Position numbers and translations under genes: made by a program | Shown: in pieces, positions 7,805 to 15,906 of the stretch | How positions within the stretch are numbered: the first letter of the stretch is position 1 | How the letters are laid out: each line of letters opens with the position of its first letter | Notes under the pieces: generated by a model | Databases searched by the model: none | What the model was told of the DNA's origin: nothing | What the model saw: the letters and a program-made list of their open reading frames with translations, nothing else | Assembly: GCF_036226885.1 (NCBI RefSeq) | Contig: NZ_CP109027.1 | Location: forward strand, 8,742,001 to 8,806,000 | DNA: 64,000 nt | Reading direction: 5' to 3' | Source of the DNA: Streptomyces sp. NBC_00663 | GTDB lineage: Bacteria; Actinomycetota; Actinomycetes; Streptomycetales; Streptomycetaceae

Positions 7805-9094
7805 ATGGCGGGGCGGAACGGGCGCACGGTACGCGATCTGAGGCGGGCCAACCGGACGGCCGTGCTGCAACGGCTCTACTTCGACGGGCCCCTCAGCCGC
7901 TTCGAACTCGGCCCGGCGACCGGCCTCAGCTCCGGCTCCGTCAGCAATGTGGTCGCCGACCTGGTCGCCGACGGCCTGCTGGAGGAGGCGGGCAGCGTCG
8001 ACTCCGACGGCGGCCGTCCCCGCACCCTGCTGCGCGTGTCACCCGGCAGTGGCCACATGATCGGTGTCGATGTCGGCGAGACCCGGGTCCGGGTCGAGCT
8101 GTTCGACCTGACCCTCACCGAACTCGCCCGCGCGGAGCGGCCGTTGACCGAGCGGCGCTATGACGTCGAGGACATCGTCGGCCACATCCGCGACGGCGTC
8201 GCCGAGGTCCTCGTCGACGCGCGCATCGCCCCCGAACAACTCCTCGGCGTCGGCATCGGCGTCCCCGGCATCGTCGAACGCACCGCGGAACGCGGCGCGG
8301 TGGTGCACGGCCAGACCATCGGCTGGGACGCCGTCCCGCTGGAGGCCCTGCTCCGCTCGACCTCCCGGCTCCCCGATACCGTCCGGTACTTCATCGACAA
8401 CGGCGCCAAGACCCTCGGCCAGGCCGAGATGTGGTTCGGCGGCGGACGCGGCGCGCACAACGCGGTCGTCGTCCTCTTCGGCTCCGGCGTCGGCGCCTGT
8501 CTCGTCACGCCCGAGGTGGAGAACGGCCGGGCGGTCGAGTGGGGGCATCTGACGGTACGGGTGCGGGGCCGTCGCTGCCGGTGCGGTGCGCTCGGCTGCC
8601 TGGAGGCGTACGCGGGCGCCGAGTCACTGCTCGACCGCTGGCGCGAGGAGGGCGGCCGGCCGCCCGAGGGCACCGACGAGGAGACCGCGCTGACCGCGAT
8701 GCTGGCCGCCGCCTACCCGGCCGACGGCGGCACGGCCGACCCGGTGGCGCTGGCGGTGCTGGAGGAGACCGCCGAGTACCTGGGCGCCGGGCTCTCCGAC
8801 CTGATCAACCTCTTCCAGCCCGAGCGCATCCTCATAGGCGGCTGGGCCGGGCTCCAGCTGGGCACCCGGTTCCTGCCCGCCGTACGCCGCCACGCCGCCT
8901 CGTACGCCCTGCGGCACCCGGCCGAGAAGGTCACCATCGACCTCGGCCGGCTCGGCCCCGACGCGGTCACGGTCGGTGCCGCGATCCTGCCGCTCGCCGA
9001 CTTCTTCGCCCGTGGCGGCCGCCGTCCCGAGCCCGCCCCCGAAGGGCCGCACCCGGCATGGCGGACGGCGCTGGAGGAGCGGGCACCGCACTGA
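7805..9094 (+). CDS. ROK-family transcriptional regulator
   Basis: 429 residues from ATG 7805, which has GGAGGGAG just upstream; an in-frame start at 7754 lacks a ribosome site. The N-terminal winged HTH is clear (LQRLYFDGPLSRFELGPATG, then LSSGSVSNVVADLVADGLL). The sugar-kinase fold follows: VGVDVGETRVRVELFD, GVGIGVPGIV, VVLFGSGVGACLV, and the ROK zinc signature CRCGALGCLEAYAG preceded by EWGHLTV. ROK regulators of this layout are usually repressors of sugar-uptake and glycoside-degradation genes, with a sugar or sugar phosphate as ligand. No transporter is adjacent, so the target is distant or itself. Confidence 0.9.
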   Translation: MAGRNGRTVRDLRRANRTAVLQRLYFDGPLSRFELGPATGLSSGSVSNVVADLVADGLLEEAGSVDSDGGRPRTLLRVSPGSGHMIGVDVGETRVRVELFDLTLTELARAERPLTERRYDVEDIVGHIRDGVAEVLVDARIAPEQLLGVGIGVPGIVERTAERGAVVHGQTIGWDAVPLEALLRSTSRLPDTVRYFIDNGAKTLGQAEMWFGGGRGAHNAVVVLFGSGVGACLVTPEVENGRAVEWGHLTVRVRGRRCRCGALGCLEAYAGAESLLDRWREEGGRPPEGTDEETALTAMLAAAYPADGGTADPVALAVLEETAEYLGAGLSDLINLFQPERILIGGWAGLQLGTRFLPAVRRHAASYALRHPAEKVTIDLGRLGPDAVTVGAAILPLADFFARGGRRPEPAPEGPHPAWRTALEERAPH

Positions 9095-9178
9095 GCGTCC
9101 GGGTGCCGGTCGTCGGGTTTCGCCGGTGACCTGCGGAGGTACTCGCGTGTCTCCCGTACCACGTGAAGGGAGGACGCC

Positions 9179-9412
9179 GTGGCCGACAAGCACCGCACGG
9201 GCCCGGACGGCGAGCCCGTCCCCAGGGACCTGCCGGACCAGCAGGCCGGGCAGGAGGAGGACCGCTGGGACGCCGATCCCGAGCTGTCCGAGGAGGACGA
9301 GGCCGACGCCGACGTCCCCGACACGGACGAGGCGGGCACGGGCCGTCAGGGCGCACCGCGCTCCACCGACGTCCACTCGGAGCATCCGGAACCGCAGGAG
9401 CCGGCCGACTGA
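9179..9412 (+). CDS. small acidic hypothetical protein
   Basis: 77 residues from GTG 9179 with GGGAGG at about 9168. It is highly acidic and probably disordered (DRWDADPELSEEDEADADV), rich in Asp, Glu and Pro, with no cysteines, signal or membrane segment. I do not recognise a family. The clear ribosome site, the reading frame bias and a perfect terminator hairpin starting at its stop codon support it as a real gene. Confidence 0.6.
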   Translation: MADKHRTGPDGEPVPRDLPDQQAGQEEDRWDADPELSEEDEADADVPDTDEAGTGRQGAPRSTDVHSEHPEPQEPAD

Positions 9413-9441
9413 CGGAGACCGTCAGGGGGACGGTCTCCGTC
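9411..9441. terminator. bidirectional terminator hairpin with 13-bp perfect stem
   Basis: Arms GACGGAGACCGTC (9411-9423) and GACGGTCTCCGTC (9429-9441) flank a 5-base loop. It overlaps the stop codon of the acidic protein gene and lies 12 bp from the stop of the convergent epimerase gene, so it can serve both. There is no long T tract, as is usual in streptomycetes. Confidence 0.75.
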
Positions 9442-9452
9442 AGGGGGACGGT

Positions 9453-10481
9453 TCAGCTCGCCTTCCGCCCCCGCATCGGTTCCGTGCCGGCCCCGGCTCC
9501 CTGCTGGAGCCCGCCCAGGAACTCCTCCAGCACCTCGTTCGCCGTGTGCTCCGGACGCCAGCGGAGTTCGGTGCGGGCGCGGGTGCAGTCCATCAGGGGC
9601 AGGCGCAGGACCGCGTCGAACAGGTGCGGCGAGGCGGGCAGCAGATGCAGGCCCCAGGCGGCGGCGATCGCCGAGCGGGCCGCGGTGCGCGGCAGCCGGA
9701 CCGGGCGGGCACCGAGCAGCTCGCCCAGCAGCTCCGCGTCCACCGGCGGCTCGGCGGCCAGGTTGAAGGCGCCCCGCGCCTGCGAGTGCACCGCGAGCCG
9801 GTACGCCTTGGCCGCGTCGTCCGTGTGCAGTGCCTGCACCCGCAGTCCCGGGATGTCCGGCAGGAACGGCAGCAGCTCCGGACGGACCAGCGGCCCGGGC
9901 AGGAAACGACCGCCGAAGATCCGGCGCTGCTCGCTCGCCGACTCCCGCTTGAACAGGAACGCCGGCCGCATCCGCACCACCCGCACCTCCGGATGGTCGC
10001 GCTCGAAGGTGTCCAGGGCCCGCTCCAGATAGGCCTTCTCCCGGCAGTACGCGGCGTCCGGCCAGCCGTGCGTCGGCCACGACTCGTCCACGGCCTCGTC
10101 CTTCGGGCCCGGCGAGTACGCCCCGACCGACGAGGCGTGCACCAGCGCCGGCACCTTGGCCGCTGCCACCGCCTCGAACACCCGGATGGAACCGAGGACG
10201 TTGGTGCGCCAGGTCACCGCCGGATCGTGCGTGGGCTGGAACGCCCAGGCCAGATGCACGACGGCGGACGCGCCGGCGAACTCCGCCGCCAGATCCGTCT
10301 CCTCGGCGGACAGGTCGACCGTGACCCAGTCCGTCTTCGGCGGCGACCACTGCGGAGCCCGGCGGGCCAGCCCCACCACGGAGCCGACCTCCGGATCCTC
10401 CGACAGGAGCCGCACCACACTGGTTCCGACGTTGCCGGTGGCGCCCGTGACGACGATCCTGCTGCCCGTTGTGCTGCTCAC
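9453..10481 (-). CDS. NAD-dependent epimerase/dehydratase family protein
   Basis: 342 residues from GTG 10481, which has AGAGGAGCC a few bases upstream; the open frame continues upstream, but this start fits the family. It is an extended short-chain dehydrogenase: Rossmann motif VVTGATGNVGTSVVRLL, VDLSAEETD, VVHLAWAFQPT, then HASSVGAYSPG and an active-site YCREK (Tyr-x3-Lys). Related streptomycete proteins are annotated as sugar-nucleotide or steroid-like epimerases with unknown substrates. The divergent HTH gene pair begins 125 bp away. Confidence 0.85.
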   Translation of the reverse strand: MSSTTGSRIVVTGATGNVGTSVVRLLSEDPEVGSVVGLARRAPQWSPPKTDWVTVDLSAEETDLAAEFAGASAVVHLAWAFQPTHDPAVTWRTNVLGSIRVFEAVAAAKVPALVHASSVGAYSPGPKDEAVDESWPTHGWPDAAYCREKAYLERALDTFERDHPEVRVVRMRPAFLFKRESASEQRRIFGGRFLPGPLVRPELLPFLPDIPGLRVQALHTDDAAKAYRLAVHSQARGAFNLAAEPPVDAELLGELLGARPVRLPRTAARSAIAAAWGLHLLPASPHLFDAVLRLPLMDCTRARTELRWRPEHTANEVLEEFLGGLQQGAGAGTEPMRGRKAS

Positions 10482-10606
10482 GTTCGGCTCCTCTCGGCCT
10501 CGCGCTGCGGGGAGCACCCGAGTACCCGGGCGACGGGCCGCGACGCGCCTTGCGCGGGCAGCATGTCTCATACGGCAGACGCATGAGGCCGGGTAGGGTG
10601 GGCGGG

Positions 10607-10888
10607 GTGGGACTGTCCTTGGGAGAACGAGTGAGGTCGTCGGTGGCGGCGTTGATGCACGCGACGGGTGAGTCACAGGCGGACCTCGCTCTCGCGCTCG
10701 GCGTGAGCCAGGCGCAGGTGAGCCGCCGCCAGTCCGGCAGCGCCGCCTGGAGCCTGGCCGACTGCGACGCGCTGGCCGCGCACTTCGGCATCGACGTCCT
10801 CGACCTCCTCGCCGGACCGACCCGGGCCTGCGAGACCCTGCCCGTGCTGCGCCGCCGCTCCGGTGGCTCGACGGCGGTGGCCCGATGA
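10607..10888 (+). CDS. small XRE-type HTH protein, first gene of pair
   Basis: About 93 residues from GTG 10607; a GTG at 10631 behind GGGAGA is an alternative. It is almost entirely a Cro/C1-type HTH: LMHATGESQADLALALGVSQ, then AQVSRRQSGSAAWSLADCDALAAHFGIDVLDLL. Its stop codon overlaps the start of the next gene (ATGA at 10885-10888), so the two are translationally coupled and probably act together. It resembles phage-repressor-like DNA-binding proteins. Its partner suggests a role at particular DNA sites rather than simple promoter control (inference). Confidence 0.8.
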   Translation: MGLSLGERVRSSVAALMHATGESQADLALALGVSQAQVSRRQSGSAAWSLADCDALAAHFGIDVLDLLAGPTRACETLPVLRRRSGGSTAVAR

Positions 10889-12507
10889 CGGACTTCGACG
10901 CGATCGACGCCCTGCTGGCCGAGGCCCGCCAGGAAGTGCCGCTGCCCCCGGCCGACGTACGGCGGAGCCTGCGCGAGGGGCTCAACCTCTCCCGCGCCCA
11001 GGTGGCCCAGGCCCTCGGCGTGAGCCCGTCCACCGTCGGCGGCTGGGAGTCGGGGCGGGACCCGGGCGGGGAGGTGCGCGAGAAGTACGCGTACTTCCTG
11101 GAAGGGGCCCGGACCAAGCTGGCGGCGGAGACGGCCGAGACGGCGGAGGGGGCGCCGGACGCCGCCGACGTCGTAGAACCGCGGGACGGTGCCGACGAGG
11201 CCGACGCGCCCCGGGAGGAGGCCGGCGACACGGGCGAGGCCGACGAGGTCGAGGCCCTCCCGTCCCCCGAGCCCTGCGTCCTGTGCGGCATGCCCGCCCG
11301 GCACCAGGTCGCGGGCTTCCCGCAGCACCTGGACCCCGCCGACTGCGGTACGGCAGCGCCCGTACAGCCGGACCCGGCGGCCGATCCGCCCGCGTCCGCC
11401 GAGCCCGGTCCGGCTGGGCGGACGGCGCCGGTGGCTGCCGAGGACGCCCGCGCCGGGCGCCACGAGCGGGCCCCCGCCTCGCGTGACCGCGCCGCCAAGC
11501 CCGTACGGGTCGTCCCCGTCGGCCGCCGTATGCAGACCGCGGACCAGAGCCCCGACCTGATCGGGGCCGCGGTGGCCGCCGCGCTCAAGAAGCACAGCGG
11601 CGATCTGGAGGCGGCGACCGCGGCGCTGGTCAAGAAGGCCATCCCGGACGCGATGGCGCTGCTGGACGAGACCCGTAAGGGCGGCCGGTACGACGTCGTC
11701 GCGCACCCCTGGATCCCGGACATCCTGCGCAAGCAGACCGCCCGCGGCGCCGACCGGATCTGGGAGGCGCGCCCCAAGTGGGCGCGCACCGACCTCCCGC
11801 CCGGCGCGCACGAGGTGACCGCGCTCGACGTCAACGGGGCGTACCTGTCGGCGCTCAAGACGCATCTGCCGATCGGCCAGCTGGAGCACTCCACCGGCTT
11901 CGACCACGACCGCCGCCGCGCCGGCGTCCATCTGATCACCCCGCCCGCCTGGGACCACGAGGACCGGCTGCCCAACCCGATCGGCAACCGCGACGAGCCC
12001 GGCCCGCTCTGGGTCACCGAACCGACGCTGCGGCTGCTGCTGCGGCTGTCGGGGCCGAAGTACGGGCTGTGCGACCCGCCTGAGATCCATGAGTCGTTCA
12101 CCTCGGGCGCGACCGAGGGCCTGCTGGAGAAGTTCCGGGTCGCGCTGAAGGGGGCCCGGGACCGGGCGATCGCCGAGGACGACGAGGTGACGCTGGAGTA
12201 CGTGAAGGCGATGTACTCCAAGTTCGTCTCCACGATGGGGGAGTCGAACTACAACCGGGAGCTGTACCGCCCCGACTGGATGCACCTCATCCGCTCGCAG
12301 GCTTTCGCCAACCTCTGGATGAAGGCGCTCAAGGCCCATGAGGAGGGCCTGACGGTCGTCCGCGCCATGGGCACCGACGAGCTCCATGTGATCGGCGACT
12401 GGCGGCGGGTCTTCCCCGAGGGCCGCGGGGTCTCCGAGGTGAAGGTCAAGGACACGTACACCGTCGGCGAGGAACCCGACCCCACGGCAGCGGGCGAGGA
12501 GGACTAG
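10885..12507 (+). CDS. Tap-like HTH protein with zinc knuckle and polymerase-like C-terminal domain
   Basis: 540 residues. Residues about 30-60 form an HTH (LNLSRAQVAQALGVSPSTVG, then GWESGR) like that of the telomere-associated protein Tap of Streptomyces. An acidic linker (80-127) is followed by a possible zinc knuckle (C131, C134, H140, H148, C154). The C-terminal domain (about 300-525) has three spaced segments that look like degenerate family-B polymerase motifs: A-like LDVNGAYLSAL (314-324), B-like YVKAMYSKFVSTMGES (439-453), and C-like GTDELHVIG (496-504). The same order can be traced in Tap as I remember it. Catalysis is doubtful. It overlaps the upstream HTH gene by 4 bp. I know of no experimentally defined function. 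Confidence 0.65.
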   Translation: MTDFDAIDALLAEARQEVPLPPADVRRSLREGLNLSRAQVAQALGVSPSTVGGWESGRDPGGEVREKYAYFLEGARTKLAAETAETAEGAPDAADVVEPRDGADEADAPREEAGDTGEADEVEALPSPEPCVLCGMPARHQVAGFPQHLDPADCGTAAPVQPDPAADPPASAEPGPAGRTAPVAAEDARAGRHERAPASRDRAAKPVRVVPVGRRMQTADQSPDLIGAAVAAALKKHSGDLEAATAALVKKAIPDAMALLDETRKGGRYDVVAHPWIPDILRKQTARGADRIWEARPKWARTDLPPGAHEVTALDVNGAYLSALKTHLPIGQLEHSTGFDHDRRRAGVHLITPPAWDHEDRLPNPIGNRDEPGPLWVTEPTLRLLLRLSGPKYGLCDPPEIHESFTSGATEGLLEKFRVALKGARDRAIAEDDEVTLEYVKAMYSKFVSTMGESNYNRELYRPDWMHLIRSQAFANLWMKALKAHEEGLTVVRAMGTDELHVIGDWRRVFPEGRGVSEVKVKDTYTVGEEPDPTAAGEED

Positions 12508-12513
12508 GACCGC

Positions 12514-13476
12514 TCAGGACGCGAAGGCGTTCATGCCGGTCAGTTCCGCCGACAGCTCCCACAGGCGGGCCGCCTGCTCCGGGTCGGTCGCCCAGGACTT
12601 GACGCCGCCGCTCGCGTCGCCGTCGACGGCGGGCTCGGCGATGTCGCAGTCCTCCAGGTAGACGCCGCCCATGCCGCCCAGCTGCGGCGAGGTCGCCGCC
12701 CACACCTGGGTGGCCGCGCCCTGCTCCGGGGTCTTGAACGCGCCGGGGTTGACGACGTTGCCGTCTTCGTCCATCCAGCCGCGTTCGATCATCTCCTCCC
12801 GGGGGATGTGGCGCTGGAGCGGGGTGTGGATGCCGCCCGGGTGGAGGGAGAAGGCGCGCACGCCGCGGTCGGCGCCGAGCTTGTCGAGGTGGACGGCGAA
12901 CAGGACGTTCGCGGTCTTCGCCTGCCCGTAGGCCTCCCACTTGTCGTAGCCCCGCGTCCAGTGGACGTCGTCCCAGCGCATACCGGAGAAGTGGTGGGCG
13001 CGCGAGGAGACGGAGACCACGCGGGCACCGCCGGGGGCGATCGCCGGCCACAGCCGGTTGACCAGGGCGAAGTGACCGAGGTGGTTGGTGGCGAACTGGG
13101 CCTCCCAGCCGGGGCCCACCCGGGTCTCGGGGCAGGCCATGATCCCGGCGTTGTCGATCATCAGGTCGATCGTGCGGCCCGAGGCGAGGAAGCGCTCGGC
13201 GAAGGCGCGCACGCTCTCCAGGTCGCCGAGGTCGAGCGTGTCCACCTCGACGCCGTCGATGCCCGCCAGCGCCTCACGCGCGGTGTCGGGGCGGCGGGCC
13301 GGGACGACCACCCGGGCGCCCGCCTCGGTGAGCGCACGGGTCGTCTCCAGGCCGAGTCCCGAGTAGCCGCCGGTGACCACGGCGAGCTTCCCGGACAGGT
13401 CGATGCCGGCGAGGACGTCGTCGGCGGTGCTGTGGGCGTCGTATCCCGAACCGATCTTGTGCTGTGCAGTGCTCAT
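12514..13476 (-). CDS. short-chain dehydrogenase/reductase
   Basis: 320 residues from ATG 13476. Classical SDR features are present: cofactor motif TGGYSGLG (about 34-41), NAG at IDNAGIM, and active-site Y-x3-K in YGQAKT. Length and the WEAQFATNHLGHFAL segment match the retinol-dehydrogenase/WWOX-like SDR group common in actinomycetes. It is probably a cytosolic NADP-dependent oxidoreductase with unknown substrate. It converges with the Tap-like gene, with 6 bp between stop codons. Confidence 0.85.
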   Translation of the reverse strand: MSTAQHKIGSGYDAHSTADDVLAGIDLSGKLAVVTGGYSGLGLETTRALTEAGARVVVPARRPDTAREALAGIDGVEVDTLDLGDLESVRAFAERFLASGRTIDLMIDNAGIMACPETRVGPGWEAQFATNHLGHFALVNRLWPAIAPGGARVVSVSSRAHHFSGMRWDDVHWTRGYDKWEAYGQAKTANVLFAVHLDKLGADRGVRAFSLHPGGIHTPLQRHIPREEMIERGWMDEDGNVVNPGAFKTPEQGAATQVWAATSPQLGGMGGVYLEDCDIAEPAVDGDASGGVKSWATDPEQAARLWELSAELTGMNAFAS

Positions 13477-13555
13477 GCTCGGAACGCTACGAATTGGAGT
13501 GCTCTCGAAGTCAAGCGCGCCCCGGACGGCCGGCGGAGGGAGCGGACAGGAGAAA

Positions 13556-13589
13556 GCCCCGACCGGGACGGGGGAATCACGGTCGGGGC
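13556..13589 (-). terminator. intrinsic terminator, minus strand
   Basis: A 10-bp perfect GC stem, GCCCCGACCG (13556-13565) with CGGTCGGGGC (13580-13589) and a 14-base loop. On the minus strand it is followed by TTTCT. It lies about 205 bp past the HAD gene stop, so it ends either that transcript or a separate small RNA. Confidence 0.7.
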
Positions 13590-13680
13590 GGTCCTGTGGT
13601 GGGCACGGACGGCGGTCGCCTCTCGGCGAAAGGCTCCACAGGGCTTCAGCCGAACGATCGTCCCTGTGGGCAAAAGGTGA
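13556..13680 (-). ncRNA. candidate structured small RNA (low confidence)
   Basis: The 318-bp gap between the SDR start (13476) and the HAD stop (13795) has no convincing gene but is rich in stems. Read on the minus strand there are CCACAGGG/CCCTGTGG (13662-13669 with 13636-13643, 18-nt loop), GCCT/AGGC (13618-13634) and a 10-bp terminator-like stem (13580-13589 with 13556-13565) followed by TTTCT. This order fits an independent RNA ending at the terminator, or a structured 3' trailer of the HAD transcript. A 66-codon frame covers the same stretch but lacks a ribosome site. No known RNA family recognised. Confidence 0.35.
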
Positions 13681-13794
13681 GGCCCGGGGACACTGTCCCG
13701 TCCGTACCCACGTGTGGTTCAACGGGCAACCACCCTGGGGTGTTCCCCGGACTGTCGCGTTATGGCGTGAGGTGCGTCACTGGCCGAACGGGAG

Positions 13795-14451
13795 TCAGGC
13801 GAACGGGCTGTCCGGGAGCGAGGAGAGCAGGTCGGCGGGGTCGTCGTAGACCGCTTCCGCGCCGGCTGCCTCCAGGTCGGCGCGCGGGATGCCGCCGCAC
13901 AGTACGGCCACGCAGCGCACCCCGGCCCGGCTGCCCGCCTTCATGTCCCACACCGTGTCGCCGACGAACACCGCTCGCTCGGCCGGGACGCCCGCCAGCT
14001 CCAGCGCGTGCTCCACGGGCTCCGGGGCGGGCTTGCCCTCGGAGACGTCGTCGGCGCTCGCCGTCGCCGTGATCGCGTCGTCCGCGCCGATCGCGCGCCG
14101 CAGCGCGGACAGCTCGGCTCCGCCCGCCGAGGTCGCGAGCACCACCGCCCAGCCCTCGTGGTGCAGGCGCCGCAGCAGCCGTCCGGCGTCCCGCAGCGGG
14201 GGCAGCCGGTCGAAGTACTGCCCGTAGAGGGCCTTGTGCGCGGCGCTGAGCCGCTCGGCCTCGTCCTTGTTCCGGTCGTCGCCGAGCAGATGCGCGACGA
14301 GGTCGTCGGAGCCGAGCCCCACCGCCCGGTGGACGGCGTGCATGGGCACGTCGTGGCCCGCCTGGCGGAACGCCTCCCACCAGGTGGTCACATGCAGATG
14401 GTTGGTGTCGACGAGGGTGCCGTCGACATCGAACACGGCCGCTCGTTCCAT
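13795..14451 (-). CDS. HAD-superfamily phosphatase
   Basis: 218 residues from ATG 14451. It is a beta-phosphoglucomutase/phosphoglycolate-phosphatase-like HAD enzyme. Motif I is FDVDGTLVDT (nucleophile Asp8, acid/base Asp10), motif II is LATSAGG, motif III Lys is in EGKPAPEP, and motif IV is FVGDTVWDM. A helical cap sits between motif I and motif II. It probably dephosphorylates a small metabolite in the cytosol. The PHP gene lies upstream with a 39-bp gap, so the two may be cotranscribed. Confidence 0.88.
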   Translation of the reverse strand: MERAAVFDVDGTLVDTNHLHVTTWWEAFRQAGHDVPMHAVHRAVGLGSDDLVAHLLGDDRNKDEAERLSAAHKALYGQYFDRLPPLRDAGRLLRRLHHEGWAVVLATSAGGAELSALRRAIGADDAITATASADDVSEGKPAPEPVEHALELAGVPAERAVFVGDTVWDMKAGSRAGVRCVAVLCGGIPRADLEAAGAEAVYDDPADLLSSLPDSPFA

Positions 14452-14490
14452 ACGCCCGTCCTTCCGTCGTCCTCTGGCACGGGTACCACC

Positions 14491-15531
14491 TCAGGAGCCG
14501 ACCACTCGGGACGGCGTACGCCGGTCCCGGGTCCAGGCCAGCAGCTCGTCCATGGACCAGGTGGTGATCACCCGCTCTGCGGGTACCTCGCACTCCTCGG
14601 CCCGGGCGCAGCCGAGGATCTGCCAGTCGAGCTGGCCGGGCGCGTGCGCGTCGGTGTCGATCGAGAAGAGCGTGCCGGCCGCCACGGCCCGGCGCAGCAG
14701 CCGCCGGGGTGGGTCGAGCCTTTCGGGCCGGCTGTTGATCTCCACGGCCGTGCCCGACTCCGCGCACGCGGCGAAGACCTCGTCCGCGTCGAACTCCGAC
14801 TCGGGCCGCCCACGCCCGGTGACCAGCCGTCCGGTGCAGTGCCCGAGGACGTCCGCGTGCGGATTGCGTACGGCGGCCACCATGCGGCGGGTCATGGAGC
14901 GGGCGTCCATGCGCAGCTTGGAGTGCACGGAGACGACCACGACGTCGAGCCGTTCCAGGAGCTCCTCCTCCTGGTCGAGCGAGCCGTCGTCGAGGATGTC
15001 GCACTCGATGCCGGTGAGCAGCCGGAACGGCGCCCAGGTCGTGTTCAGCTCCGCCACCACGGCCAGCTGCTCGCGCAGCCGCTCCGGCGACAGACCGCGG
15101 GCCACGGTCAGGCGCGGCGAATGGTCGGTGAGCACGGCCCACTCGTGCCCCAGTTCCGCCGCGGTCCGGCCCATCTCGTCGATCGGGCTGCCCCCGTCCG
15201 ACCAGTCCGAATGCAGATGGCAGTCGCCGCGCAGCAGGTCCCGCAGCCCCTCGCCGCCGCGCACGGCGGGCCGCTTCGCCGCCTCGCCCTCCAGCTTCTC
15301 CAGATACCCCGGCGTCCGCCCCGCCAGCGCCTCGACCGCCACCTGCGCGGTCTTCGGGCCGACGCCCTTGAGCGCCTCCAGCGTCCCGGCGGTCGCCCGC
15401 TCGCGCAGCTCCGCCTCCGGCAGTCCGGCCAGCACCCGGGCGGCCGTACGGAAGGCGCGCACCCGGTAGGTGGGTGCGAGCGACCGCTCCAGCAGGAAGG
15501 CGATCCGGTCCAGCGCCGCCACGGGCTCCAT
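14491..15531 (-). CDS. PHP-domain metal-dependent phosphoesterase with HhH region
   Basis: 346 residues from ATG 15531, selected by GAGGAGGTGTCG immediately upstream. The N-terminal part resembles the helix-hairpin-helix region of DNA polymerase X (LEALKGVGPKTAQVAVEALA). The C-terminal PHP domain has the metal-binding motifs CHLHSDWSDGG, LTDHSPRL, VVVSVHSKLRM, VLGHCTGRL and SIDTDAHAPGQ. The combination matches the C-terminal half of bacterial PolX without its polymerase palm. It is probably a Zn/Mn-dependent phosphoesterase acting on nucleotides or DNA ends (inference). It precedes the HAD gene. Confidence 0.85.
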   Translation of the reverse strand: MEPVAALDRIAFLLERSLAPTYRVRAFRTAARVLAGLPEAELRERATAGTLEALKGVGPKTAQVAVEALAGRTPGYLEKLEGEAAKRPAVRGGEGLRDLLRGDCHLHSDWSDGGSPIDEMGRTAAELGHEWAVLTDHSPRLTVARGLSPERLREQLAVVAELNTTWAPFRLLTGIECDILDDGSLDQEEELLERLDVVVVSVHSKLRMDARSMTRRMVAAVRNPHADVLGHCTGRLVTGRGRPESEFDADEVFAACAESGTAVEINSRPERLDPPRRLLRRAVAAGTLFSIDTDAHAPGQLDWQILGCARAEECEVPAERVITTWSMDELLAWTRDRRTPSRVVGS

Positions 15532-15651
15532 CGACACCTCCTCGGCCGCGGTCCCTTCCAGGGTTCCCCAGCCCGGAGGGGACCGCACGGTGGGCCCGCG
15601 AGGACAGCCGGTACGGTTCGCCGATCCGGAATGCGTTCTACGCTCTATTGC

Positions 15652-15894
15652 ATGACCGAAGTCGCGAGCCCGCACATCTCCCATCCGCGGATCATGGTGC
15701 TCGGGGTGCAGCCCGGTACACCGCCGTTCCGCATCGTGGAGATCGACGGAGAAGTGGTCGGTGAGGCGAAGACCGTCACCGACGTCCTGGAGGCCGCCGC
15801 CGCGTTCGGCATCACGGTCCACGACCTGGACGACCCGGAGGTGGTCCGCTGGGTGGGCGGCGACAAGTTCACCTGGACCCGGCACCGGCGCTGA
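15652..15894 (+). CDS. conserved-looking 80-aa hypothetical protein
   Basis: 80 residues from ATG 15652. It contains HPRIMVLGVQPGTPPFRIVE, then EVVGEAKTVTDVLEAAAAFG and VRWVGGDKFTWTRHR. Composition and predicted alpha/beta alternation are protein-like. It has no signal peptide, membrane segment or cysteine pair. I cannot assign a family. It is divergent from the PHP gene (120 bp gap) and ends 12 bp before the stop of the convergent glucanase gene. Confidence 0.65.
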   Translation: MTEVASPHISHPRIMVLGVQPGTPPFRIVEIDGEVVGEAKTVTDVLEAAAAFGITVHDLDDPEVVRWVGGDKFTWTRHRR

Positions 15895-15906
15895 CGGCGC
15901 GGCCGT

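Noticed and set aside
9346..12387. A 1013-codon open frame on the minus strand across the epimerase and antisense to the Tap-like gene
   Set aside because: It is out of frame with both real genes; its translation is the Arg/Gly/Pro/Ala-rich pattern produced by GC-rich shadow frames and no domain is visible.
10885..12507. Tap-like gene as evidence for a chromosome end or linear plasmid telomere
   Set aside because: There is no tpg-type terminal protein gene and no terminal palindrome cluster; the neighbours are ordinary chromosomal genes.
13473..13673. 66-codon minus-strand gene in the HAD-SDR gap
   Set aside because: No ribosome site, it runs through a perfect terminator stem and the composition is not protein-like in its second half; a structured RNA explains the stretch better.
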